From positions 157,423,849-157,487,848 of the forward strand of contig NC_081413.1 of the NCBI RefSeq assembly GCF_030272615.1: 64,000 bases of DNA, read 5' to 3'. The notes beneath the pieces are model-generated. The model searched no databases and was not told where the DNA came from. It saw only the letters and a list, made by a program, of their open reading frames with translations. The position numbers and the translations under genes were made by a program. The DNA is from Cryptomeria japonica (taxonomy: Eukaryota; Streptophyta; Pinopsida; Cupressales; Cupressaceae). This document shows positions 26,499 to 37,215 of this stretch, piece by piece; within the stretch, counting starts at the first letter, position 1, and every line of letters begins with the position of its first letter.

Positions 26499-28161
26499 TG
26501 TTGGGTATATGAAGCTCAACGGTCACATGACTGTTTGTCTTCCCCAAACTCTTCATTTCGTATCTGATATATTTATATAAATGACTGAGTGCAGCCCATA
26601 CTGGATGTACTGTGTATTGGATATTTGATTAATAAGATAATTCCCCGCGTTTCTGGTGGATGTAGCCACTTAGTGGTGAACCATGTTAAACCTTGTGTTG
26701 TGTGTTTCTTTTTTGCGGTTTTGTTTTCACTTCTTTGCACTTTTAATCTTCACAATTGGTATCCAAGCCATGTTGGCTTGAGCAGAGGTGGAGGAAGAAG
26801 GAGAAGGTAAAATTTATAACTTCGATGGTACTTTTACGTTCCATGTAAACTATGCTTCAAGCGTCGCGTACATTGGTGGGATGGCTGAAAGAAAGATGGG
26901 AACTCAGTTGAAGAGGAGAATCCAGTGAAAGAAAAGGATGTTGGGATTCTTATTTGCTCTTCTCTTGAGCCTGATTTGGCACCTATTGGGCAAACTATTA
27001 ATGGCTGGGAAGTTATTGGTATTTGTATGGTGAAGGTTGAACGTTGTGATACTCCCTTTATAGAGGCTAGAATTTTTGAGCAGAAAGATGCTGGAAAAGA
27101 GATTGTTGTTGAAGAGGATGAACTCAAGAGATTACGGGAGGAAGAGTGTATGCCATCAGAGACCCAAGTTGAATCTGGTGTTGACTCCTAGGATGAGGAG
27201 GGTGCAAATTGGAGTGAGGTAGTAGGGCAAGGAAGCCTAACAAAAATTGTGCCTTCAGAGGGCTCTGTAGATGGCATGGCCTTGACAAAAATAACGAGGC
27301 ACTCCCATGATGTTGAGGATAACCTTTGTACAGATAATTTCATAGAAGACTACGAACCTATGGACTTAGATGAAGAAGTGCAAAGATAATTTTCTGGTTT
27401 GAAGCGAAAGCGGCCATTGATAGGAGCGAAGGACAATGGGCATCGCTCCAAGCAATTTCAGGCATCACAAGGAGAGAAGGAAGATGTTTTGTCTCGACTA
27501 GAATCTATTAAGATTCACCAACCTGATTGGATGGATGTGGATGATAGTATCAACGTGGATAATGAGCAGCCTCGTGTGAAGGAGGAGAGCACGCTGGATT
27601 CATGGAATAATATTCCAAAGAAGTTTTTTTATGCGAATAGGGAGGAGGCAATATTGACGACTTCCAGAAAGGAAGAGGCAAAGTATCCTCGCCTCAATAA
27701 AGAGGAAATTGTTTTTAAAATAGATGAAGTTCAGCTTTTAAATTTTATTAAGTCTGATAGAATTTGGAGTAGGTTCATTTGAAGTTTTCTTGAATAGATT
27801 TTGGTGATGTTAAAATCTTCACTGGGTCTGGTTTGAATGTAAGATCTAACATGGAAGTAGGGATGCCAGTGCATGGCTGTACCGATTGTCCTTCACGGGG
27901 GAGATTGTTGGGTATATGAAGCCCAACGGTCATATGACTGTTTGTCTTCCCTAGACTCTTCATTTCATATCTGATATGTTTATATAAATGGCCGAGTGCA
28001 GCCCATACTGGATGTACTGTGTATTGGATATTTGGTTAATAAGATAATTCTCTGCATTTCTGGTGGACATAGCCACTTAGTGGTGAACCACGTTAAACCT
28101 TGTGTTGTGTGTTTTTTTTTGTTGTTTTGTTTTCAATTCTCTACTCATTTTAATCTTTACA
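26499..28161 (+). mobile_element. Small non-autonomous LTR element with unusual cargo
   Basis: Two 256 bp direct LTRs (26499-26754 and 27906-28161) begin TGTTGGGTATATGAAG and end CTTCACA/CTTTACA. The insertion is flanked by the perfect duplication AAATA (26494-26498 and 28162-28166). A primer site (TGGTATCCAAGCC, 26757-26769) and purine tract (GGGGGAGAT, 27897-27905) are in place. The 1151 bp interior contains no gag, protease, integrase or reverse transcriptase. LTRs differ by very roughly a tenth by eye. Confidence 0.88.
26830..27783 (+). pseudogene. Cargo reading frames inside the small LTR element, unknown
   Basis: Plus-strand open segments 26925-27191 and 27399-27782, with protein-like sequence between them interrupted by single stops. 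The first includes ICSSLEPDLAPIGQTINGWE and an acidic tail. The second starts LKRKRPLIGAKDNGHRSK, a basic patch that could be a nuclear targeting signal, and continues with acidic, helix-prone sequence. No retroviral motif is present. The interior may be a captured host exon or a degraded gag; I do not recognise it. Confidence 0.35.
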
Positions 28162-28229
28162 AAATAAACCTTCTATTATTCATTGACAGTCCAAAAAACT
28201 AATACATTTGAATAATTTGCACCATGTTT

Positions 28230-29110
28230 ATCCATTTTGACTTTTTCCTTCCTACATTCATTCACAAAATGACCATAGTTCCTCAAATAATAGCACTAAA
28301 CATTGGATTTATCAATTGAGATTAGTTTCTAACCCATCCTTTATTATTGAAATTGTGATTGGATTGAATGGTCCTTTCTCCTTGATTTGTACTTATCTAT
28401 CCACCTTTTCCTCTTCCTCTTCCTCTAGAATTCAATCTTCCTCTTCCTCTATTAGATGAAACTTGAGACCTAAAATCATTCTTCGAAGAATTATTATTAT
28501 TTCTGTCTATTTTAGATTCATGGGATAATGAAGACCCCAATAGTTCATCCACTAAAAATTGAGTTAAGTCTTTTGATTCTTTAATATTAACTACCATTAC
28601 ATCAAATCTACTAGGCAAACTTCTAAGAACTTTTTCAACCCTAGTTTGATCATAAATGCTTTCCCCATGTGTCTTCAATTGATTAACAATGTTCATTACT
28701 TCAATAAGAAAATGACCTATAGAATCTGATCCATTCATATAAATATTTTCAAAACTTCTTCTTAATGTTTGTATCTTAGCTGCCTTTACCTTTTTGGTAC
28801 CTTGGTAAGTAGTTTGTAAGGCTTGCTAAGCTTGTTTGGACCTGGTTGTTGTAGCAACTCTTGGAAACACTGAATCCTCCATTTCTTGTTGAATGAAAAA
28901 TAAAGCCTTAACATTATTCTTCTTCTTGTCCTTGAGATGATCTTTTTCTAATTGTGTTAATCCCTAATAGATTTCTACAAAACCATTCTCTACCAAATCT
29001 CATATATCTTGAGAACAAAACAATGTTTTCATTTTTATAGACCAAAAATCATATTTCTTACCATTAAAAATAAGAATTTGAGGCTGAGAAATATTGTTGT
29101 TTGTTGCCAT
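28230..29110 (-). pseudogene. Copia gag remnant
   Basis: Minus-strand start codon at 29108-29110. The N-terminus reads FNGKKYDFWSIKMKTLF, followed by the UBN2-type core with VEKVLRSLPSRFDVMVVNIK and DLTQFLVDELLGS (28397-28738), then an RG-rich stretch. A zinc-knuckle remnant ending YGHFVNEC near 28260 has lost its second Cys. At least two stops interrupt the frame. In an intact element it would form the capsid. Confidence 0.75.
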
Positions 29111-29336
29111 GTCTGGAAAATGATTTTTTCAATACTTCAATCACAAAAAATTTAGCCCTTGTATTCAATATGAACAGCTTTAAACTTCAACTATCGCAAC
29201 AATCTTCTACACTAGAGATTCTTCTTGACTTGGCAATCAACAACAACAACTATTTACAACTACTCCATTCTTCTGATAGAGAGAACAACAAATTGTCTTT
29301 TTCCTCTCACAATTTTCCTCACATTACCTGACAGTA

Positions 29337-29348
29337 GCTCTGATACCA
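29337..29348 (-). other. Primer binding site for initiator methionine tRNA
   Basis: Plus strand GCTCTGATACCA is the complement of TGGTATCAGAGC, the standard copia primer site, three bases from the LTR start at 29352. Confidence 0.85.
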
Positions 29349-29351
29349 AAT

Positions 29352-29770
29352 TGTTAGTAGAGGAAAATAAATAAATCCAATAATGTCACCTGTATGCTAC
29401 AAAAAACAAAAAGATATTAAACCTTGTATTATTCATTGACAGTCAAAAAAGCTGATTACATTGTCTCTTCATTTATAGAAGACTTCACCCCACCTAGATA
29501 CTAGAAGAAAGAAAATTGAAAGAAGTTTCTAACATGACAAATGTGCTGGACACATGGAAAATAGATAAACAGTTGCAAAAGAAATCTAACACAAGTTTAG
29601 TAAACGTGAAAATGTCAAAGCATTTTAAAAGAAAATTATTTAATTGTAACAGATATGAAGGAGACGTGGGAGACAGTCTATTGAATTGCAGTTGTAACGG
29701 CTACATCTAATGTGTAGTTCAGTTTTCATTGATTGCATTTATGGAGGATAAATTACTAAATGCTAACACA
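29352..29770 (-). repeat. 5' LTR of the minus-strand copia element
   Basis: Plus-strand ends are TGTTAGTAGAGG and GCTAACACA. P450 homology resumes in the very next bases (GGAATCAATTT, equivalent to 19651 onward). Confidence 0.7.
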
Positions 29771-31039
29771 GGAATCAATTTAGAACCAAATGGGAGAAAA
29801 TCATCTCGTCTTGCATGCCACACTAGCCCGATTTTTTTGTCCTTGAGCACTGCAAAACTATATGTCTAAAATGAGTTTCAAGATCCAACTTCATATCACC
29901 CAAAATTGGATCATATCACCCAAAAAATGGAAAGGAAAATCCCAAGTGAAGATGTTTCCTTTGGTGAGGGAGCTTATCTTTTCACGATGGTTTGGAAAGA
30001 GTGCAACTCCATCAACTCATGGAAACTACAATTGTTGGATCTATTTTTATTCCGCTCAACTTTACAAGAACTCCTTTTCACGTGCTTGAAGCACACTCCA
30101 TCATTGATCAAATACTCTCTTGTTTAATAGAAAAGAGAAGAATCAAATTAAGTTCAGCTAGAGCCTCTAGCAATCAATATTTATTCTCTGTGTTGACCAC
30201 CTTCAAGGATGAAAGAGGGAATCCACTCACTGATAGGAGGTCCTCGACAATCCTACTCTTTTGTTTCACACATCATTTGAGAATAATTTTAGGACTTACC
30301 AATCTATTTAAACTCATGTCTTCTAATCTTGATTTCTATGAACAAGTCGTTCAAGGTAGGCGACGCACCTGCTCTGTTATTTTCTTTCTTTTTCTTTTAG
30401 TCAATATCGTTCGTCATTAATACCCAACAAATGTATATCAGAACAAAAGATGGAGAAGAAATCAGCTGGAAGGATGTCAAAGATATGAAATATACATGAC
30501 AAGTTGTTCAGGAAACATTTCACATAAATCCACCAGTTTTTGGAACATTCTGTGAGGCCATTGTTGATATTGATTACAAGGGTTATACAATCCCAAAAGG
30601 ATGGCAAGTGAGCAGTAGATTTATTTCAAATGATGTTTTACAAGTTCACTTCAATCAGAGTTTTTTCTTTCTTTCTTGAAATCACAAACCTAAATCTAGC
30701 ATAATTTTCTTTTGGATGTTGGTATGTTATGAATAGAACTTATGGACAGTTTATAGCATGCATATGAAAGAAGATTATTTTAGTGATCTAGTAAAATTCA
30801 GGCCGTCACAATTCCAAGAGGAAGGTATGCATGTGGCTCCTTACACCTTCTTACCATTCGCTGCAGGGCAGCAAGTTTGTTCACGACAAAAATTTGTAAA
30901 GATGGAAATGCTATTGTTCGTACATCATTTTGTTAGAACTTTCAGGGGCTACACTGCCATTGACCCAGATGATAATGTATACTCATTCAATGCTCTACTT
31001 GATAATGGTTTTCCCATAAAACTTTTACCCAAAACCTAA
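29771..31039 (+). pseudogene. CYP725A-type P450 pseudogene, 5' truncated
   Basis: Remaining exons are 29771-30355, 30442-30607 and 30737-31039, equivalent to residues ~133-496 of the intact gene; both introns keep GT...AG. Damage includes a CGA-to-TGA stop near 29847, a short duplication near 29910, a 29 bp deletion near 29984, a 22 bp deletion at the start of exon 2 and a TGG-to-TGA stop near 30499. The heme loop reads FAAGQQVCSR, so the conserved Arg and final Gly are lost while the Cys remains. It shares the Glu-Asn I-helix pair with the intact gene. The stops and missing N-terminus rule out a working enzyme. Confidence 0.92.
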
Positions 31040-31689
31040 GTTGGTTGGACGTCTGCCTTAAAATTATATCATTTAGATGTTAATTATGGGATTCTATCAT
31101 TTGAGTGGTTGAAGTAGAATGGAAGGTGATAAATCAGATATGCTATTTTTTACTAATCTTAAATGACATCCATATTTATAAGCATATAGAATAATGATTA
31201 TTGATGTAATGTTAGTAACTCTCAATTGCAGTTGTACAGAATCAATTTTCTAACTTTCTGTTGGGGTATTGTTTGAATAAATTTATAATGGTAAAATTAG
31301 TATCTTTATGTTTTATTTAAAAAAAAGGCCAAAGACCTATACTTTTAATGATATTAAATATTTGAGACAATATTACATTATATGGAAAATATATATCAAC
31401 AATATCTATACCATCTATCAACTTTCCTATATCTATTGATCTTTCTTGATCTGGATATTGACTGAATATAATATCTGCCAATACAAGCATCCCTTACAAA
31501 ATTTAATAGAAACATGTAAGCACAAACCAAAGGTTTCTTACCCTTCCCCTTATACATTGTATCAAGTCTCTTATAATTTACAAAAGGAGATCTCAATTAT
31601 ATTTTGGGCAGAGAAAACAAATACGCACCATGAGAAAAAAAAAACAAAACGAAAAGAAAGCCAAAACACCCATTTAAGAAAACTTAATT

Positions 31690-33680
31690 GGCATAGCCTA
31701 CATAATGTCGTTTAGAACTAGAAGAGCACAAGTTATAAGCTTCTATGTGGAAAAAAATCTAATCCACCATTTCCATATCCATAATGGTTTTAGAATCTTG
31801 TGCTTCCTCTTCATCAGTAGCACTAAAAACAACATGGAAACCGAAGGCATGGCCATTCTCTACAGTAACATTCTCAGTAGCATTTCCTGCACGCCTATGA
31901 ATGAAAACATTATTTGGAACAAAATCCACACCATGAGGATCAACATCTCCCTACGGACTAGGAGCATTGTCGTACGCTCCTTCCACATTCTTGACTCCCC
32001 CTTCCCCATTAAGTGGGCGATTATCCTATGCACCCTATAGATTTTGAGCATTAATACGACCAATCTTTGTCTCCTCATAGAATAGGTTATAGGGACAAGT
32101 CTAGGAATAATAGATTCGGGTAATGAGGAGGAATAGGGTTTCATATCTATCAAAAATGCTGCTACATAGGCATTCACCCAATTCCTTTTTAAGGGTTGAG
32201 ATGGCATCTAGGAGAAGCCTATCATCTTTGGAATTCATGGACCACTTGAGAGCTATATAAACACAAAGAAGACCATAAGTTTTTGCAAGGTCTTATTGAT
32301 AGAACAACCCACCATTTAAAGCTTTGCCCGAATGAAGATCATATCTCTTTATAGCAGAGGCTAGGGTACTTTGGGGGAAATTCCTTAAGCAAATTGCAGC
32401 CAGGTTAGAAACTATGGAAAAGGATTGCATGAGGTCCATAGCATTTTAAATAAACACACTAGCTATTTGTGTGGGATAACAAAAATAGGGATAGGAATCC
32501 AACATGTAAATCCTAATGAGTACTCTAATAGCTTGCTCAAAACAATGACATTAAAGGGAAAAGATTTTGCTAAGCATTACCTACGAGTATTCCCTTAATT
32601 CAAGAATTTCTTCATCAAGGATGGGAAAATTTTTGTACTTGTTGATGGGGGGAGATATCCATAATGTAGAGAAGCAAGAGAGAGTTGAAAAATACCTAAA
32701 GGTAAAGACCGAAAATTCATGTCTCAAACTCAAGAAATTTCACAGGGAAATGTATTAGGAAGTGGAGAGGGTGTCGCCCTCTATAGTAACACAATAAAGG
32801 CCACATTATTTGAACACATGGTGGATATACATCACAACAAAATAAGGGTACACAGGCTTAATATAAACCACCTCAAGGATAGCAACACATGCTTGAGCAA
32901 TCATAGGAATTGAAAGATGGGGTTATCATTGCAATGTTTTAGGCTACATATAAGCTAATGGTCATCAAATCCAAGAACAACCCTACCAGAATGAGATTTC
33001 ATACACTCACCAACTCAATTCAAAAGACAATTAATAATTTTTTGTAGATTCAAATTTGTGAGTTGGTTGAAAAAGTTTCCTATTCTTAGCAAGTGTGGAA
33101 TTAATGATTATTTTGTAATCAATGAAATAAATGTTACTATCTTTGTCCATTATTTAGTAAGTTGGTACATAATTTTAGCCTGTGCCAAAAGGCATTTCTG
33201 AAAATGTGTTAGATTTCAGATGAATAGGGATTTCATCCTTCCTTTATGAGGCTTGCCATGTCAAAAAAAAGATTTCCATATACACCATGTGATTTTAGCT
33301 GCCTCCTCTAAACATCTAGGTGTATGAGATCCCAAAAGTGGTATCTTAACACTTATGTGTATTTGTGTGTGTTGATATATAACCCCTCTAAACATAATTC
33401 CTAGAGTGGTTGTGACCCTATGTTTTAAGCGTTGAAGACGAGGGCTTCTAATTTAATGTGCTCGAGATCACTTTTGTCTAGCCACTAACCCTTCATCACC
33501 ACAACTTAATGATTAATTTTTAAGTTTTAACCATACCTATGTTGATGTTGACGAGAGAAAATAATGTCACTAATGTGAAGTTACCCTTTGCAATTTGGTA
33601 GTAGCCAGTAGGGACTCGACAACTCACTATGGCTCTATGGATGTATTTTGGTTATCCAGAACTATCTCTAAATATTTTTT
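31690..33680 (-). pseudogene. Long broken frame downstream of LINE RNase H, unknown
   Basis: The minus strand reads as one protein-like stretch of several hundred residues with scattered stops and at least two frame changes. Well-preserved pieces are LLDAISTLKKELGE and DLAKTYGLLCVYIALKWSMN (about 32190-32300), MDKDSNIYFIDYKIIINSTL (near 33150) and an acidic tail ending near 31750. It is helix-rich with no catalytic motif I recognise. Its place matches the accessory frame of the LINE at 12762-15138, yet the two do not look alike. An integrated viral nucleocapsid-like gene is another possibility I could not test. Confidence 0.35.
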
Positions 33681-33789
33681 AGTTCAAGGAACACATAGAA
33701 TCTTTCTCTATCTCTTAGTAAAATGTTACCCATTGCCAAAAATTTGACAACATTTTCTCTCATTAGTACCATTTCTAAATTCATAGGTT

Positions 33790-34165
33790 ATATGAATCCT
33801 TGATTTTCTAATCAATTTGATAGCTCATTATATTCTTTGTAGGTATGTGCAATATCAAAAGATTCAAGATGGTTTAGGTCATCCCAAACATTTTGGAGTA
33901 TGTGTGCAATCTTCCAGTTGTTAGCCCTTCTCTGTTTCAGAGTGTTGATGATGAGTAGGGAATCTCCTTCAATAATGAGTTTCCTAATGCCTATCTCCAT
34001 AGCCAATGTAATCCCTCTTAAAATTGAAAAAGTCTTTGCAAAATTATTTGTTCTAGGATGGCTACTAGAAGCTATTGCTTTCATGATATGCTCTATGTAA
34101 TCTTTGATAACACACCCACACCTTGATAAGTCTAGGTTACCATGAGAAGCTCCATCAAAATTCAA
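33790..34165 (-). pseudogene. RNase H domain of the LINE
   Basis: Opens MNFDGASHGNLDLSRCGCVI, with the first catalytic Asp in FDGAS. It continues with LAMEIGIRKLIIEGDSLLII, which contains the next acidic residues (E and D in IEGDS). The C-terminal His block is decayed (FDIAHTYKEYNELSN). Confidence 0.85.
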
Positions 34166-34581
34166 ATTCTATTGGTCTTTAGGAGGGGGGATTTATAATT
34201 CAATCTATCTTCTCATTACATTGATCCTTGGGAGGTTTTTTATAGGAGATTTTGAGGTCTTCCTAAGTCTTAACCAAACAAGCATCCAAATCTATAGATG
34301 GCAAACCTATAGTTCATTGATTTTTAAGATATGTGTTAGTCACCTCTATAATTGCTTTCATGATGTTGGAAAGAACTGATTGTGACTAAGATACCTGCTT
34401 TCTAAATATTCTTCTATCATGTCCCACCAAATACCCCATAGTACCATTAGTGGAGCTAACTTCTAGATGAAAGAAAAGAAAGATGATTTATACAAGATTG
34501 GCTAGTTTGAAATAAGTCACAAATATTGTTGGAAAATGGAGCATACCATCCTAATTTCTACATTATAGCTGACCAACATAG

Positions 34582-34950
34582 CTAGCTAAAGGGGCAATTA
34601 ACAAATAAGTGGTAAGCATCCTCCATATTCCCCTCACACAAAACACATGTGAAAATTTCTACAATTCCCATTTTAGTGAGTCTTGTACTTATGAGAATTC
34701 TATTCTTTAGTACTATCCAAGAAAAACACCCTATTTTTGGGAGAATCATGTCATTCCAATAGAAGGAACAAGCCCTTTGATGATTTGTCAATTTACCATG
34801 GGACGTCAGAGATTGATAGCCTTTCTTGACAAAGTACTTTCCTAAGTTTGAAGGGGCCCAAATGAGTTTGTCCCACTTTGTAGACGGTATGATTATTCTG
34901 GATGCCAAGGTGCTATTGAGGAGATCTTTTTCATGAGAATCTAGTGACAA
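34582..34950 (-). pseudogene. Zinc-binding RT-associated domain of the LINE
   Basis: A single open segment of 122 codons contains KLIWAPSNLGKYFVKKGYQS, CSFYWNDMILPKIGCFSWIV and TCVLCEGNMEDAYHLFVNCP. The CxxC...HLFxxC pattern is diagnostic for the zf-RVT domain found between reverse transcriptase and RNase H in plant LINEs. Confidence 0.85.
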
Positions 34951-34959
34951 AGAATTGAT

Positions 34960-35530
34960 GTCCTTCCATTTGGATATAAACTAATTTGATTTGGGAAAGT
35001 CTATGTAATCTTCAACCTTGGTCCCCCAATTTAAATACAAGATGTCTTTAGCATTTTGAAGTTCAGGGATATTTTTGAAGCTTATATAACCATTCCATGA
35101 GTCTTCCTAGAGTAGTACCTGCAACCCACCATTTGCTTCCTAGGTGAGGTATGGTAGTAACACTTCTCTAAAGGATATTATGAAGTTCCACTTTGATGAG
35201 CCCTCATGAGGGTTATCTACTATAAATATTCTTGAAGGTGCTTCTGAGTCTAAATACTTACCTTGTATTATTCTACACCATTTTGTTGTAGGTTTTCTAT
35301 GCATCTTCCAAACCAATCTGGTACCAAGTGCTAAATTTCTTACCTCTATATTGTGTAATCATGTACATCCTTTCATTTTCTTCTTACATACAACTTCTAA
35401 GGACATGAAAGGAATTTTTTCTTCTCATCTAAATTACCCTTCCATAGGAACTTTTTCACCAATTTCTCAATGTTCTGAATGATACTTTTGGGAGCCTTGA
35501 GTATTATCATAAGATAATTTTAAAATTTTC
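34960..35530 (-). pseudogene. LINE reverse transcriptase C-terminal remnant
   Basis: Minus-strand pieces IIQNIEKLVKKFLWKGN and LGTRLVWKMHRKPTTKW, then DSWNGYISFKNIPELQNAKD, match the thumb-to-linker part of plant L1 reverse transcriptases. The catalytic YADD region is beyond the truncation. Several stops and frame changes are present. Confidence 0.65.
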
Positions 35531-36593
35531 ATTCAATTTTATATTTATTTTGAGGAAACATCTTAGTATATGTAAATAAAACAAATGATATAGTTTTCTT
35601 TCAATTCAATGTCTTTTACCTAATTTTGTTTGAGTAATTATTTATACTTGTTATCTTATTTAAATTTGTATGTTTATGTCCCTATACATTCAACCTTTTA
35701 CTACATTTTTCATGTCTATCCATGCATTTATCCCTAGATAGTCATTATGTAGCATGATCATATTTATCTTCTCATCTTGAGTAAGCTTGTGTTTATCAGA
35801 CCAGACATATGGGGACAAACTTGACCTACTTGAAAACAAATTTAAAACTATAAATTTGACAAACTAAACCATTTCCATTTGTTTTTCCACGTAAAATTTA
35901 CTTAACACATATTTTAATAATTTGATGTCATGTGCTCAAATACCAAGACTTTCATTAACCATTTATCTAGCCATCAATAATTTGATATCTCTCATCCAAG
36001 CAAGTATTCTAGAAGAATAATCAATAACAACATATTTGAACTTGTCGATTTTAAAAAATATAATGAATATGTATATTTAGTTTTGTTTGTTGTCTTTAAT
36101 ATTATTTCCTATTGATGGGGTGATTAAGGTGAAATTTCGTAATAGATTTAGTTAATAAGAAGTGTGTGAGGGAAAATTATGCTCAAATATGAGAGATTGA
36201 AATACCTATGATGACAATCAAGAAAACATAATTAGCTCAAACACTTCAATATTATGATGATGAAAAGAAGGAAAATTAAGTCTAGAAACATAAACAAAAG
36301 AATGCAAACTCCATTTTCGATCTTTGATTTGATTATCGCATGGTAAGATGTGTGCTCACTGATGCAACAACTGCTCGATATTGCTCCATTATGTGATTGA
36401 TTAGATTCAAGATATGATGATTGGATGATATGATGTGGGCATGAAATTGGGAATTATGACAATATTGATGTGCTAATGGTGAGACAAATCCAGCATTATA
36501 ATGATGTATTGTATGAAATGTGGAGAGTTTTCTTGAAAACGAAGCAGGATTAAATAGGAGTTGGAAGGAGAGGAGGGAATTGGGAAAATGAAA

Positions 36594-36741
36594 CACTTGT
36601 CCTCAAGGAGGACAAGTGGAAATCATAAGGGTTCCATGTTGAATAGGATTCCACACTTGTCCTCAATAAGGGAGGACAAGTGTCCCTTAGAGGGCCAAGT
36701 GTCAAAAAGGGGCTTGACATGTGTCCTTAAGGACACATGTC
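36594..36741. repeat. Cluster of three perfect inverted repeats
   Basis: An 11 bp stem (CACTTGTCCTC with its complement, 3 base loop) lies at about 36595-36619. A second of about 11-12 bp with a short loop lies at 36652-36682. A perfect 26 bp palindrome starting GACATGTGTCC lies at 36716-36741. All use the same CTTGTCC/TGTGTCC core. Confidence 0.85.
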
Positions 36742-37019
36742 CATTTTGGGAGGAAGCCACCCAAAATAGGATACAATTTCCTAATATTAAGAAAAATAGG
36801 GAATTATGTGTGTGCACACACATGTGAGGGGAGGTTAGGATTGGATAGGATAAGGTTAGTTTGGGAGGATAGGGTTAGTTTGGGAGGATAGGGTTGGTTA
36901 GAACCCATGAGTTAGATTGGAGGTTAGGCTAGAAGGAGGGTTAGTTAGGTGGTTAGAAGTTAGGAGACATGTAAATCTAATGGGATTATTTAAATTAAAT
37001 TTATTTAAATAAAGGGATG

Positions 37020-37215
37020 AAAATGGGGAATTAATTAATTGGATTAATTAATTCAAGAAATATGTAAGGGGGAATTAATTAATTAGATTAATTTATTCAA
37101 GGGATTGGAAAGGGGGGAGTTAATTAATTAGATTAATTAATTCAAGGGATTGGAAAGGGGGGAATTAATTAATTCGAGGGATTGGAAAGGGGGAATTAAT
37201 TAATTTAAGGGATTG
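37020..37215 (+). repeat. Degenerate tandem repeat rich in TTAATTAA
   Basis: Four to five units combine GGAATTAATTAATT, a GATTAATTAATTCAAG half and GGGATTGGAAAGGGG. Unit lengths vary from about 35 to 60 bp. Confidence 0.75.

Larger units (their letters stand above)
26435..29770 (-). mobile_element. Copia-type element inserted at the P450 start codon, internally deleted
   Basis: Minus-strand element with its 5' LTR at 29352-29770 (TGTTAG...TAACACA on the plus strand), primer site at 29337-29348, gag at about 28230-29110 and a partial 3' LTR at 26435-26498 plus 28167-28230. The two LTR parts match (AATAATGTCACC, then TATTATTCATTGACAGTC). Gag joins the partial LTR directly, so pol was deleted. 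A second LTR element sits inside the partial LTR. There is no flanking duplication, in keeping with the ~400 bp deletion of P450 sequence at this site. Confidence 0.75.
24715..31270 (+). repeat. Segmental duplication, copy B (broken P450, split by transposons)
   Basis: Collinear with 17350-21260 except for a transposon block at 26435-29770 that replaces the bases equivalent to about 19252-19650. The 3' flank matches to about 31270, where a LINE begins. A weak 120 bp match of 35630-35760 to 21260-21345 suggests the flank resumes after the LINE. Confidence 0.8.
31317..35530 (-). mobile_element. LINE (L1-type), 5' truncated, minus orientation
   Basis: On the minus strand the order is reverse transcriptase C-terminus (about 35530-34960), zinc-binding RT-associated domain (34950-34582), RNase H (34165-33790), a long unidentified frame (about 33680-31690) and a 3' end GGTCTTTGGCC followed by T/A-rich sequence near 31317. 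No clear target duplication was found, so ends are approximate. It lies within the 3' flank of duplication copy B. Confidence 0.7.

Noticed and set aside
31690-33680. Integrated RNA-virus nucleocapsid gene
   Set aside because: Considered because the stretch is helix-rich with an acidic tail, but I see no diagnostic motif and its position inside a LINE gives a simpler explanation. Kept as an open question in the findings.
35630-35760. Continuation of P450 3' flank after the LINE
   Set aside because: The match to 21260-21345 is short and weak, so not listed as a firm duplication segment.
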